Under the pieces are notes generated by a model. That model did no database searches. It was not told where the DNA came from and saw nothing but the letters and a program-made list of their open reading frames with translations. A program made the position numbers and the translations under genes. A stretch of DNA of 64,000 bases from Anaeramoeba flamelloides (taxonomy: Eukaryota; Metamonada; Anaeramoebidae): NCBI GenBank assembly GCA_027625915.1, contig JANTQA010000060.1:248001-312000 (forward strand), given 5' to 3'. Positions 10,911-30,100 of this stretch are shown one piece after another (position 1 is the stretch's first letter; each line of letters opens with the position of its first letter).

Positions 10911-12000
10911 TTGTTTCATCATTTTAGACACATTGACTTTTATTTTATTTTTTTTGATTTTTCCTTTCATTTTTTTTTTTCTTATCCCTTTTTTTAGCAA
11001 ATCAAGCAGAAAAAACAAGAATTTTTTTGAAAATTTAAATAAAAATTAAAAAAAAATGATTTTTTTAATTGACTTAAACTGAACATATATTATGAAAATA
11101 AAATATTCGTGTTAACCCTTTTTCAACTCAAATTAATTCATAAAACAATTGTAAATTTCTTTTCAAAAATTTTAATTCGATTTTTTAGTTTTTTAATTTA
11201 TTTTTTTATAATTTTACATGGATGTCAGGTTTTGAAAAAATTTAAAAGGTGAAATTATTTAATTTCAAATTTTTTCAAATTTCAAAATTGGTAATTTTTT
11301 TTTTTTTTTTTCAAATTAGTTAATTTTGCTGAAATATATTGATTGTGAGTATTTTAAATAACTGTTTTTGGTAGTTTGGGGTATTTTAGGGTAATATTGG
11401 TTGTTTTTTTTGTGGGCTTTAGGATATTTCGAATAATATGTTGTAAAAAAATAAATAAGAAACGAATAGTACATAAGTGGGTGGTTTTAAGGGGGGGGAT
11501 TAGAGGTCAAAATTGGGTTTTTAACAAATTTTTAAAAGTATTTCGTGTTGACGATTTTACCATTATGGATTTTCCACAATTTATGTAATAAAATACTACT
11601 AATTATAAAATAATCTTTTTGTTTTTTACTCTCGCTATCATTAAAACATTAAAAACTTTCATACCAATCATTAAAAACATTAAAAACTTTCACTCTTCGA
11701 ATAAGATTGAGAAACTCTTCAAAAATTTCAAAAAAATATTATTTGACCAATTTGGAAATTTCTACAAATTGTAATTTTAATAATACACCCATTTAAATGT
11801 GAATTATCAATAATATTTAAATAGTAATTTATTTTTATGTTTTTTAGTTCAGGTAAGTAATAATTAATAAAATGGGTTTTATTTTTATTAGAAAGTTCTT
11901 GAATTCAATATAAAAATTTTTGAAAATACAAATTATCCTTTTAGAAAATTTAAATATTCGAATTTCTTTTAAAAGTATACAGCAATAACAAAAACTCATC
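10911..12000. other. AT-rich stretch without a gene
   Basis: Poly-T and poly-A rich DNA with short local inverted repeats of AAATTTTTTCAAATTT type near 11250-11290. A duplicated CATTAAAAAC block lies near 11638-11695. I see no supported gene. Confidence 0.5.
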
Positions 12001-12540
12001 TAAACTTAAATTCAAAATTTTTAAAAAACAATAAATAGTTCAAGGATCACAATAATACAATGTCATTCAAATTGTATAAAATTTTCATTTTTGTAAAAAA
12101 TAGGAAATTTTTTTCATCATCTTTTAGTTTTTTGTTTTTCATAATTTTTTCAATTGCGTAAAGTATTTTGTTTTGACAAAAATAACCTTTTCAAATGATT
12201 TATATTAGATAACAGTATAGTTCCTCACTATAGAAGAACCCAAACAAATTTAGTTGATAGTATCTAATCATTTGATCAATCAATATTCCTAAAAAAATTT
12301 AAACAAATTTACCAATTGGTTTTTTTATTATAAAATCTCCAAAATTTTTAACATACCAAAGATTTATTTGTATTGGTTCTTAGTTATTTTTTGATTTGTG
12401 AGTATTGTAATTTATAAAAAATAGTTAACATTTCAATTGGTGAATGGTTCAAATTTGGTATAACTTCTTGAATTGATTAAATAAGTTTTTTTTTTCAAAA
12501 ATTGAATTTTGATGTGTTAAAAATTATGAATTGGGCTTTA
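12001..12540 (+). mobile_element. MITE family A, copy
   Basis: A 540 bp copy that starts TAAACTTAAATTCAAAATTT and ends in GAATTGGGCTTTA. It contains the family blocks TAGAAGAACCCAAA, TTTGATCAATCAATATTCCT and GTGAGTATTGTAATTTATAA. It is more diverged than the copies at 36734 and 47783. Confidence 0.8.
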
Positions 12541-12586
12541 CAATAAAATACCATAAATATATCACTGTCCTTCTATTTGATTATAG

Positions 12587-12628
12587 ATATATATATTTAT
12601 ATATATATATATATATATATCTATATAT
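12587..12628. repeat. (TA)n microsatellite
   Basis: A run of TA dinucleotides, about 40 bp, with small interruptions. Confidence 0.85.
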
Positions 12629-12730
12629 AATTTATAAAAGCTCTCTTGGTTATGATGTATGTTTTTTCGATTCAAAATCAAATAAAATTTTTGATAATAA
12701 ATAATATAAGGGGGTCAGAGGTTTCCAACT

Positions 12731-12744
12731 GGGGGGGGGGGGGG
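12731..12744. repeat. G14 homopolymer
   Basis: Fourteen consecutive G bases in otherwise very AT-rich DNA. A shorter G7 run lies at about 11491. Such runs are rare in this window. Confidence 0.9.
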
Positions 12745-12939
12745 AGGGTTATAGGTAGGAATTCTTCTGATGAAAATTTCCAGTGTAAAAATAGTAATTT
12801 TTATCAAATAAATTTTTCAATGGCTTGCACCCATAAAAAAGAAAAAATTTTTACAAAAAAATTCTTGTTTAAGGGATTAAAGTCTTCCAATGAGCGGTCC
12901 ACGATCAAAGTATGCTGTTATTGGGAATAACGACATTAG

Positions 12940-13640
12940 TGTTACCTGGTTCAAATATCTCTAAAAAATCTATTAGTCAAGTAGTAATATTTGTTGATCT
13001 CATCAATTAAAAATGATCTATGTATTAGTAAAAAACTCCAACAATTTCAGTATAAAATCTGCATTTTGCCACAAATTTGAAGGTTGAATTATCAATATTC
13101 AGACTACAAAGTCACAAAATATCTTTCTTAAATTTGTGGCGAAATGTAGATTAGTTGCTAAAAAATTGGTTTTTTTTAAAAATTAAATAAATAGCCAATA
13201 GATTTTTTTGACAAATTATTTCTCAAATCATGGAAATATATTGATGATACAATTAACTTTATCAAAAGCAAACAAAACTAATCAGTCTTTGTGCTGTTAT
13301 CTTGATGATTATTGGATTAATCTTTGAAATTAAAAAATTATAAAAATAGTTCCTTTTCGAATTTCTTAATCTAAATTATTAAATACCAAAATACTGTATT
13401 TTGGGTTTTCTATTTTTAGATTTGGAAAAGGAATTAAAAAAAATTTTTTTCAAAACGAAACTTTTTAATAGTGATCCTTGGTAAAAAATCCAATAATTTA
13501 TTGTGCAATAAGATTTATAATAAATTTTTTGAGCTCACAGAGTCACAGTAATTATTTGTGCCATGGCGCACTAATATCATTTACCCCGGGTTACAACATA
13601 ATTTGATTATAGAGAAATCTATGGTGAGGCTAATCCCTTA
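12940..13640 (+). repeat. Repeat family E, copy 1
   Basis: Matches 22690-23560 in the same orientation. Shared blocks include ATCAATATTCAGACT, AAATGTAGATTA, and ACAATTAACTT. An internal hairpin has arms at about 13050-13080 and 13128-13154 (AATCTGCATTTTGCCACAAA against its complement). It is non-coding. Confidence 0.65.
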
Positions 13641-14027
13641 ACACTCCAACAAAATTTTTTTGATAAAAATATGTTTGATAACTGAGGATCTGGTTGTAAA
13701 TATTAAATCAAAGTAAATATCAAAAAATAAAATAATTTAATGTTAAAATCAAAAATAATTATCTCGAGGCACCAGTTTATTGAGATTAAAACATTAAAAA
13801 GAATATCATTTTTTTAAAAATAAAAAAACAAAGAAAAGCTGTGCTGTCTCACTTTCTGTCTAATTAAATAAAAAGGCAAAAAGAAATTAAAAAAAAAAAG
13901 AAAGAATTCTGTCCATTTAAATCACTTTAATAAGTATTGGGTTGTTTTGGTATTTTAAAAATAGTTTATGATCGTTTGTAAAAAGAATAATAAAAGTGAT
14001 GTTGGTCTTTTTATTCTTCGGGATTAT

Positions 14028-14888
14028 TTATTTAAATTGTTCTAAAAATTGAACAGCAACAACCCTTGCTCTTTGATTTACATGTAATTTCATTTTATTG
14101 ATTTCAGAATCAATACTTTTCATAAACTCAATTACAAAATCAATTAATTTATGCTTGTACATCTCTTCTGTGTGTGTGTTGGTAATTAATAAACTGATAT
14201 CATATCCCTTTATTATTTTACAAATTAATTTTTAAAAAAGAAACAAAAAAAAGAAGATAAAAAAAAAAAAAAGAAAAAAAGTAAAAATGTTTTAAAGGGA
14301 AACAAAAAAATTATTTTTTTTTCTTTTCATAAAAAAAAAAAAAAAAAGAAGAAAAATAAAAAGGAAATTTAACAAACCTCAACAGCTTTTCTTCTGAGGA
14401 TAAAAAACTTTTCAGCTCTAATTGTCATAAATCTCATAAATTTCTTTGTAAGAATTGTCTCAAGATCGTCAGAGTTTTTTAATGAGATGCTAATTCTTGT
14501 AGAGTTGATCGATGATTCAATACACACCCTTTCATTTTCGGTACGTGAAATTACAACTTTGTTTCCAAGGAGTTCTTTGCTTGTTTGTGCTTCAACCTCT
14601 GGTTTGTTATGACGTTCAACAACTTGAGATGCAAAATTTTGAAGACAGATCGCTGATTCAAGTGTTTTTCTTATACAGTCTAAGTATGGTTTGAGTGTTT
14701 GTGCCTTTTTTATTTGAATTTTTGTTTTTGTTTTTATTTTTGTTAATTTTATTTTTCATTTAAAAATTAGTGAACAGAAATAAAAAAAGAGAAAAAAAAA
14801 ATTTTTTTAAATTCACATAAAGGAATAAGAAAGAGAATTTTAGATTTAAAAATTAAAAAAAGAAATCTGGGAACGATTTAATTACCAT
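14028..14888 (-). CDS. ARPC4: Arp2/3 complex 20 kDa subunit (ARPC4)
   Basis: ARPC4 is a core scaffold subunit of the Arp2/3 complex, which nucleates branched actin filaments. Three exons are read on the minus strand: 14886-14888 (ATG only), 14378-14704 (109 codons) and 14028-14207 (59 codons plus TAA). They give 169 residues; animal ARPC4 has 168. The protein begins M-AQTLKPYL, parallel to the human MTATLRPYL. It carries [61 protein letters not shown] and a terminal [13 protein letters not shown] helix, all hallmark positions. Introns are 181 and 170 bp with GTAATT and GTTTGT donors and AAG acceptors, both phase 0. It diverges from the PRMT gene. The ATG-only first coding exon is inferred from reading frame and length, and a cDNA would settle it. 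Confidence 0.93.
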
Positions 14889-20673
<5,785 letters not shown>

Positions 20674-20698
20674 TTCAAATTATAAAATACTTTTTTTT

Positions 20699-20730
20699 AA
20701 CACACACACACATATATATATACATATATT
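20699..20730. repeat. (CA)n/(TA)n microsatellite
   Basis: A CA run passing into a TA run directly after the PRMT stop codon. Confidence 0.8.
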
Positions 20731-21910
20731 AATATTTTCATATATTTTTCTTACAAATTACAACCCTTTAAATTTTTTTTAAAATTTTTTTTTTCTCAAA
20801 AAATTTTATTTACCCTGAGAAAAAATGGCTCAATTAAAATGATTTTGAATTATTTTTTTTAATTTTTTTTTATTTTTAAAAATAAATTTAATATTTTGAA
20901 AACAAAAATATATATGACAGCAACAAAATTAGGAAACATATTCACAAAATAGAGTAAAAAAAAAAAATATTATTAACAAATTTGATATTCATTGGGAAAA
21001 AAAGTAAAACATGTAAAAGAAGTTCAAAACAATTTTTAATTCCAAACCTTTATAGAACCTGAAAATGAAAAGCAAGATCAATTAATAAAAGAAAAAATAT
21101 AAAGATTAAAGACAAAATAAAGGATTCAACACAATAAAAGATTTTTTATAATACTAGCTTTTGAAAAGGGTTTTTCTTTGATTGATCTAAACTTTGTTTT
21201 AGTCAAAGTAGCACAACATTTATTTCAAATATCAATTATTTTTTATAATTGAACTTTAAAGAACAAATAAAAAATAAGTAGAATTATACACATCAAAGGA
21301 TAACTGATATACTTATGAAGTAAAACTAATAAATCAATAGGTTTTCTGAAAAATTGAAAAACTCAAATTATTCGGGATTCATTGAGAAAAACAATAGTGT
21401 TCATTTTGATCTTCAATTGAAGATCAAAATGAATTCCAAATCGAAATAAAAATGATATTTCTCTACAATCATTTTTACTGTTTCAGTAACATTAGAATAG
21501 CAAGGTTTATAGCATGTGACTATCGATCTTGCAATAAAAAAAAAATTTGCAAATGAATTATGTGTTAAAAAAATTGAAAATGAAAAAGCAAAATGAGATA
21601 AAATAATTTTAATTTTGTAAATTCCAAAAGAAATTTTTTCTTCTAATATCAAAATAAACCCTTTAAAGGCATGTAATTCACTCATCATAACTGCCCCCCC
21701 CCGACTGTAAGGTAGTTTATGTTCTTATAGTGTAACATAAAAAGTACTAGAAATATAAATAGGATATTAAAAAGTTTTATGTTGAAAAAAATTTAAAGGA
21801 TAAAAAACCTAAAAATCAAATAAAAAAAAAATAAAATATATATATTTTTCTTATAATCCAATGGACAATTCATAAAATAATAACTATTTTCCAAGTTCTG
21901 ATTTTTAATG
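20731..21910. other. Intergenic stretch without a gene
   Basis: No gene is visible. 21020-21190 is a diverged relative of 37720-37900: both contain GAAAATGAAAAGYAAGATCA and GGGTTTTTCTTTGATTGATC. The rest is AT-rich. Confidence 0.5.
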
Positions 21911-22270
21911 TAAACTCCATTTCACTCAAAGTGGCCCAGCCAAAAATGAAAAAGTCACTTTATTTTTAAGAATCAACCAAACTTAGATTCTTTAGAAATA
22001 CGAGAAATAATAAACTTCTTATGATAGTCCATAATTATAAAAGAAACCCCTGAACAAACCATAAATTTCAAAAAAAAAATAGGTTAAAAAATTATTTGGG
22101 ACCCATTCATTGGAACGTCTTGTGCAAAATTCTCAATTTCTATGGAAATTAAAATCGTTGATAATAAGATTTTTTACTTGTAAATGTATGAATTTTAAAA
22201 GAACATACAAAGCTTAACTTTTCTTAATGTTTATTTCGTTTTTCAAACATTTTTTTTTTTTTAAAGTTAA

Positions 22271-22326
<56 letters not shown>

Positions 22327-22464
22327 AAAATTTTACAAAATGAGAAAAAATGATTTTGATCTTAAAATTGAAAATTTTAGTTTGATAAGAGTAATGAATT
22401 AAACTCATAGAATGTCTTCCATTTCTTCAATAAAACTGGGCCACTTTGACTGAAAAAGAGTTTA
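21911..22464. mobile_element. MITE family F with a poly-A core
   Basis: The left end TAAACTCCATTTCACTCAAA, continuing GTGGCCCAG, is inverted at the right end as CTGGGCCACTTTGACTGAAA, continuing to GAGTTTA. The element is about 554 bp and contains an uninterrupted run of about 50 A (22276-22325). Related copies or pieces lie at 25684-25712 (right end), 31813-32440, 47380-47655 and 61880-62150. The terminal TAAACTCC is shared with family A. Confidence 0.8.
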
Positions 22465-22689
22465 GTTACCATGCTTATCATATTTAATTCGATTTGAAAA
22501 CGAATTTTCTCAACACTCTTTCTTAGTATTATATTGTTTGATGTTTAAATTTGGATTAATGTCAAACAAAAAATAATTTTGTAGAATGGGTTATGACAGC
22601 TCTGGAAGTGACTATGATTTAAAAAAAAAAATTATTATTGAAAGTAATTGATATTAGTTTTTGAAGTTAAAAAGGTTTCTAAAAAAACA

Positions 22690-23560
22690 TATTAGTATAA
22701 AAAGTAATTAAAAGTGCAAATCATCAATTAAAAAAGATCCTTCGTTAAGTAAAAAATTTGAGGAATATCAGAAAAAAAAATTCTGTATCTTATGATTATT
22801 TTCAGGGTTGAAATATCTATATTCAGACTCCAAATTTGTAAGATATATTTCTAATTTTTTTTTGGCAAAATGTAGATTATTTGATAAAAAATTAAATTGT
22901 TGGAAAAAATTATATAATTAACCAACAGATTTTTTTTACTGTTTATTTCAACTTATTGGAAATATATAACAAAATACAATTAACTTGATGTTGATTTCAA
23001 AACAAAAATATTCAAATTTTCATTCAGATTTCCAAAAAAATCAAAATTCCCAATAATTAAAATAAATCGTCAAAGCTCCCAATTCTAAAAGAGGGAATTT
23101 AATAATTTAAGCTTTTTTAAAGATTATTAAAAATTTTTAAGATTACAGCTATTATGAAACATTTTTTAAGGAAAGCTGAATGAAAATTTTGTTCAATTTA
23201 TTTTAAAACAAATAGTAATTGAAAGAATAATGTATTATTGATCTTTGGTGGATCAAGTTGATTGTTATTGAGTAAATCTTTGAAATTAAATATTGAAAAA
23301 AAAAAAATTTACTTTTGGATGATTTAAATATCCATTATTAGATACTTAAATTCATGATTTTTGGTTTCTAGATTTAGATTTCAAAAAGTTAATAATAAAA
23401 AAAAAGTTAAAAATGAAAATTTTTAATTGTAATCCTTTGTAAAAAATATCCAAATTTTATTATCAAATAATATTTCTCAAAGATTTTTTAGACTTTCGAT
23501 AGTATACCATTATTATTTTTTCAATTGCAATATAATTTAATTTTAGATGAGTCTCTTGAA
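22690..23560 (+). repeat. Repeat family E, copy 2
   Basis: A diverged copy of 12940-13640, longer at its right side, with the shared blocks ATATTCAGACTCC, AAATGTAGATTA and GTAATCCTTTGTAAAAAATA. A piece near 7900-8060 and a short block near 41533 belong to the same or a related family. Confidence 0.6.
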
Positions 23561-23780
23561 ATTCCACAGGTACAAATTAATTTCGGATTATTTTTAAATT
23601 TAGCAAAAAACTTAACATATCACAAAATCAGCTTTTCCACATATATTTAATCACTTTTCATTCATAAAAAAAACTCATATTTCCAAATTTTAATCGTTTG
23701 TCACTGTCGAGAAGCTAAAATATTTCGGTTTTCAGAAAAAAATTGAATAATCACTACAGTAGCCTCTTGCAGAAAGTACC

Positions 23781-23965
23781 TTAAGGACTAGTCTCTATTA
23801 TTTTTTTTTTTTTTCTGACCTATTTTTAAATAAGGATTTCTTATCTAGAAATAAGTTTAATATTGAAAATAAATAGGGGTTTCCAAATCTAAATAATTGG
23901 CAAAAAATTTTCTCAATCTCTATTTAATCTCGGTAAAGAGAATTTAATAGAGATTAGTCCCTTAA
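23781..23965. mobile_element. 185 bp MITE with 20 bp inverted ends (family G)
   Basis: Ends TTAAGGACTAGTCTCTATTA and TAATAGAGATTAGTCCCTTAA are inverted copies with one or two changes. TTAA at both edges resembles the ends of the family B element at 6112-6541. Confidence 0.65.
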
Positions 23966-24141
23966 AAATTATTATTGTATTAGTACTCTTTTAGAAGAGA
24001 TAAATTCATTCCAGGTTTCACCCAATAGAGTTGTTATTCACAACAAAAACATTTAAAAGTATGATATTTTTCAAATTCCAATGGACAATTTTCATTTTTT
24101 TAAAAAGTTATTCTTTTTATTAAAATTATTGTCTCCTTCAA

Positions 24142-27100
24142 ATGAACCTTTCCAATTTCAATAGAGACGAAATTGAGTGCTTGGTTTTGATTCTTTTTCA
24201 CCAAAATCAAATAAAAGATCAACAAATCAAAAACCTTCACTTTTCAAATGAAATGTTACAGGTAATCAAGATTTCTCTTTTTTCTTTGAAGTGCAAAATT
24301 TTTTTTTTGTTTTACTTAATTCGATGCTTCAGTTTTATTTTTTTCTGATTCATTTATAGAAACAACCACAAGAGATAAACCAAAAATATCATCAAATAAT
24401 CAATGACTTACAAAAAGAAATGATTAAATTAAAATTGGTTGAGAAAAATTACCAAAGTGTAAGCGATTAAATTTTTTTTTTTTTCTCTTTTTTCAATCAA
24501 AAAATAATAAAACCTTCTTTTTCTCCCTTCATTTTTTTTTGAAAAACCGAAGGGCCATTTAAAAAACAAATCTTTTTTTCAAACTACCACGAATTAATAA
24601 CTTTTACAAATTGAATCTTTTTTTTCTCACAATTCACTTGCTTATTTCTTCTTTTGCAATTAGCTATTTGCCAAAAATTTCCAATTAACAAAACAGTTAC
24701 AAAAGATCAAAGGTGAAAATAAAGAATTAAAGGTAAGTGCTTCACACACCCTACTATTTTTATATAAAACAACAATCATTTTATTTTGTTTGAATGTTCT
24801 GTTTGTCTTTTACATTTACAATTTTCGATCGATTAAAATATTCTTTTTTTTTTTTCGAGATCTTTTTGAGATTCGAATTTTCAAAAGACATAAACGTTTT
24901 TTAGAAACAAGTGGCACCCTTTTCTTACACAAATAGTGAATTTTGGTAAAAGAAAGTAATTTTATTCTCAATTGAAAAAACAAATTGGCAAATATTATTA
25001 ATTGTTTGGTTCGTTTTTGAATGAAGAACTACTTCCTATTTCTCTCAAGTTGAGAAATAAAAAAAAAAAATACAAACAATGAACTCAAAAAAGAAAAAAA
25101 AGAAAAGAAGAAAATTTTACAAATATAAAGCTTTTAATTAGAAAAACAAAGCCATACAGAATTTGTAAACATTGAAAACTAATCAATTTTTTTCCATTTG
25201 TCGATTATTTTCCATTTAGGAATAAAATTGATCACTTCAAAAATGATTTTTTCTCCTTGGACTTTTAATGAACAATTAAAAAAAAAAAAATTCGGAAGAA
25301 AACAAAAATAATGGTATTTGAATTAAAAACTGAAAAAATTTTCACTACGTTTTCAATTTCGTTTTTCAAATAGACAACGAAACCATAAATAGCAACCAAA
25401 CTTATCTGAGAACTCTATTTATAAAAGCAAAATCAGGAAAAGGAAGCGAAAATTTTTTACCATTTATATTTCAAATACCAGTAAAAAAAAATAGTCTTGT
25501 TCTTTTTAGAATGTGACACTAAGAATTTGAGTTTTTTAATTTTTAAGAAAATCTATGGATTTATTAGTTTTATTTCAGACAGATATCAACAATTCTTTGA
25601 GGTGTATTATTCTTCTTATTTGTGATTTGTTCTAAAAGGTAAATTATATAAAATAATTGATATTTGAAAAAAACGTTTTTTTTGGTTACCCATTTGACTG
25701 AAACAGAGTTTAGTATATAAAATTAAGAAAGAAAATGAAGAATTATTTAAATTAATCAAAAACGTATTTATGTACAATAAATTAATTCATAAAATAAAAA
25801 ATTAAATCAAAAAAATGGATGAAATTAATAAATCAAATTAACATGAATTTGAATATAATCAAAAATATTGCAAATTAATAAATAAAATTAGAAATTCTTC
25901 AACAAAAATTATTTTAAAGAATAAGAATTTAGAAAATACTTGTTTTGATTATTGCAAAAAAATTAGCATAAAACCTGAAATAAAAATAATTAAATTAATT
26001 AAGAGGGTAAGTACATTTTTCATTTTTTGAGTGCCACCATTTATGTGAAACTGAATTCTTAAAATCATTTCTTTAGCCAAATAAATTGACTTTTTAAGAA
26101 ATACTAGGGTGGGATATATCCTCGTATAAAATATTTTCATATCAACTAGAAAATGGAATTCAAAAAAATGAAAAAATTGATTAAGAAAAAATAAATAAAA
26201 ATCATTTAAGTCTTGATCTTATCTATAACATTTGGAACAATTACTTATTCTTAATTTGTTTTTGTTTTTAATTCTTTATGGAAATAATTTTGTTTGTAAA
26301 TTTTTGAGAAACAAATTACTTTTTATTTCTAAAGAATTATCAAAATGATTTAAAAATGCTATTTCCATTTAATTCATCAAATTCTAGTTTGGGAACAGAA
26401 AAATAGCATATTTTTTTTTAATTCTTCTTGAGAGTAAGTGTTTATTGGACAAATTCGTTTGATTTGATAATTATTTATTTTCCATTAAATTGGAAAACTC
26501 AAAAAAATTCTGAATCTGATTGAAATTTTTTCTTATATTTTTCTTTTATTAGGAGTTGAATATTTTGTAACTGTTTTATGATTCCAATAATTCAAACCTT
26601 TTACTTTATTTTTCGAAATAGTTTTCTTTGTTTTGGCTTGGTTTGATAAAATATTTGAAACTAGAATTTTGAAATCAAATTTGTAAAAAAATGTTTTGTA
26701 AAATAATAATAAATAGTAATGGTGCGAGAAATTCAAGGTAAAAAATTGTTTGTATTCATACAAAGTAAGAAGATAAAATCAACAAATCTTCAAAAATAGA
26801 CTCTAATCGATAATTTTTTTTTTCATTTTTGATTTCAAAAAATTTATTTTGAAAGGTGATCTTTCGTGTTTGGTCTTCTAAAAGAAAAGATTTGTTTCAA
26901 ATACACACCTTTTCGAGTCTATTTTTTTGGTTAATTGTTAGATTAATTTCATTCATTTGTATAAACACATCTCATGATCCAAAATCAAATTTAATAAAAC
27001 TCAAAATTGAATCAAAAAAAAATGTTCATAAAAACGAAAAATTCAAGATTCAACTCTGAATTACTTTGAATCTTTTTCTTTTCACCAATAGACCAACGAA

Positions 27101-30100
27101 TGGGATTTTGGTTTCAAAGTTTCAATATCTGCTGGCACTTAAAAAATATTTTTCAGTAATATTTACACAATTAAAATTTTTCAAAATTGTAAAATGTACT
27201 TACTTCCTTAAAGAACATTATTTTAAATAAATTCGAAGACTTAAAGACAATCTATATTAATGAAATTTTTTCATTAGAAAGTATTTGCGAGTTAATAAAA
27301 GTTCAAAAAAATAAAGCAGTTAAGGATTTTGATAAAATACAATTCCGACAAATTAGACACTCGAAAAAAGAATGAAAAAGAATATCGACTTTAAAAAAAA
27401 AAATTCAAAGAATATTTTTACGCTAGATTGATAATCCGAGTAACTAAATAATAAATTTTATTAAAGAAAGAAATATTTTATTTATTAATAAATCTCGAGA
27501 TGAATGAACCCCTTTTAATTATAGACCAATATCAATTAATGATACTTTAGCAAGATTACTTTTAAAACTTATCTTTTAAGGAATTGAAGATTCTTGGAAT
27601 TTAGTATCAGATTCTTAATTTGATTTCAAAAAAAAAAATCAATAAAAGAATAGCAGTATTAAATTCATTATTTGAACTTAAAAAATAAAGAATTTTTCAT
27701 TGTGACAACCAATATTAAAAAATGCTTTTATACAGTTAGTCATATATTAGCTCATAATGCACTTAATAAATATATTAAAAATGAAAAAATTAAAAATTTG
27801 GCTGCAAAATTATTATACAAAAGAATTGATTGGGGTTTATCAAGGGGATCCTCTTTCTCCTTTAATGTTTGGATTTATCAGCCATTTTGTAATTGATAAA
27901 ATCAAAGATTTAGTCGAACATGTTCAAATGTTTTCAAGATGACTTAATTTTAATAATGGAAGGTCCTATTTCAGAAATTGAGAAAAAATTAATACTAATT
28001 ATATAAAATTATTCAATCATTTTGGAATGAATCAAAATATTGATAAAACTTTAAAAGCAAACAAATTATCTGAAATAAAATATTTAGGAATTCGGCTTTA
28101 AAAAGAAAAATATTTACATAAAAACTTTTAAAAAAGTAAAAGATAGCTTGAAAAAAAGAAAAAATAATTTTTAAACAACAAAAATTGGCAACTTTAGTAA
28201 AACTACAAATGTTCAAATCAATATTTATTAACCAGTTATTTTATGGATTAGTTATTTTTAATCTAACTCGAAATATTTTAACTCAATTGATTTTTCGATA
28301 AATAAAAAAGTAACAATATTTTTAGAAAATTAATCCTACATTTCCCAAGAATAATCTATAAAAAACCGAAGCAAAAATTTACCAATTCAGAATTTCAATC
28401 CATAAAAGAAGATATAAACTCAAAAAGAAATTTGAAATTCTGGCTTTTGTACAGGCATCCAAATATTTAAAGATTTCAAAAAAAAAAAAAATGAAAATAT
28501 TCATTAGAAAATAGAAAACTTAAAATTATTAGATCTAAATCTAATCAATTTAGCAAAACTTTAATAATCAAAATATCAGGATGGAAAGGCCAAGAATATT
28601 TAAAAATTATTAGACACAATAATAATATAAATCAACATCCGTGTTGTAAAGTGCCATCAAGTGCCGCCGAGTGCCTAGTTTTTCCAAAATACAAAAGAAT
28701 AGAGAAAAATCAAAGATTTTATTCAATTTCTTTAAATTCTGGAAAAGCTAACAGTGATAAGTGGAAATTAATTTCCTTCCTTCAAAATAATAAAAAAAGT
28801 ATTAAAAGATTAATGAATCAAGATATAAAATTTAACAAATAAAATTGTTTCAAATTTCAACCCGTTTTTAAAATAAAGCAACTAATATGCTTTTCTAAAA
28901 ATTTTATTTACTTGGAAAAAGGTATAATTTTAGAACAGATATTAATATTATGATATTTATTCATTATAATTATTTATTTTCAGATAGACAAACCGATATA
29001 TACATATTTACTTTAAACATTTCAAAAGAAAACCAAAAGTCATAAATAGTCACGAAATAAATATACATTTATTAATTTTTATAAATATTTCAATCCATTT
29101 ATACATAAAAATTTAATAAAAAGGCCTTGGATCGAAATATTGATTTGGAACTATATATTAGAAGTAAAGAACAATTAGAAAAAATTCGAGAATATAAAAC
29201 ATCTTTATCTCGTAATATAGCAAAATCAAAAAATAAAATTCAATTTCTTGAAAGAGAGCTAATGAAACAGCAAACATATCAAAAGGGATTAACTAAAGAT
29301 CTCCAACATCAAAATACAGAATTACAACAACAATTGATCAACCAAAGAGATCAGCACGAAAAAGATCTACAGGAACACAAACTTCAAATTAGTCAATTAA
29401 CATTAGAAAAAAAGAATTTAATAAGATCTCTTCAAGCAACAAATACTCGATTCCAAGATTATAGAGCGAAAAAGCAACTTGATGAATCTGTTCAAAGAAA
29501 ACAACAACTTGACACCGAAAAAAAAGTTGAACATGTTACTAAAGCTCTGAAATTGTCCCAGCTATCAAAACAAAATAACAGAAAAAACAAAAAGCTTTTA
29601 AAGCAAATTAATAATTTAAACGATGCAATTTTCCGCTTACAAAGCGAAAGAACTCAAATGCAACTTTCAAGTTTAAAACAAATTGAAGGATTTCAAGTAA
29701 TTTTTCATAAATTCATTTTTTATTTATTTTTATTATTTCACAATTGTTATACATTAAATAATTCACAAACTGGTGACAAAGAAAACTACTTGATTATTAT
29801 TAACTGAATATATAATTTTTTTATTATAATTCATATATAATAAAAAAAAAATTATAGAATTGAATTTACAAAAAAATCACTTTGATGTATTTTATTTAAT
29901 ATCAATAAAATATAATATTTCGAAATAAAAAGAAAAAAAAACAAGAAATAAAAATAGGAAAAAAAAAAATTATCGGAAATATTCAAAATAATTTCATATT
30001 GATGAATTTTTTTTTTTTATTATATCACACATTAATCCTTATACAAATACATAACATTTACTCAAAAAAATACAAAATATAAAATAACAAAATAGGAAGT

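Noticed and set aside
10767-11049. Frames on both strands near 10.8-11.0 kb
   Set aside because: They fall in a decayed family A element and poly-T tracts; Lys- or Phe-rich noise.
12646-12930. Open frame across the G14 run
   Set aside because: The glycine stretch comes from the homopolymer, and the frame has no domain and no conserved start.
27672-27942. Possible host gene with GVYQGDPLSPL motif
   Set aside because: This is the reverse transcriptase core of a degraded LINE, not a host gene.
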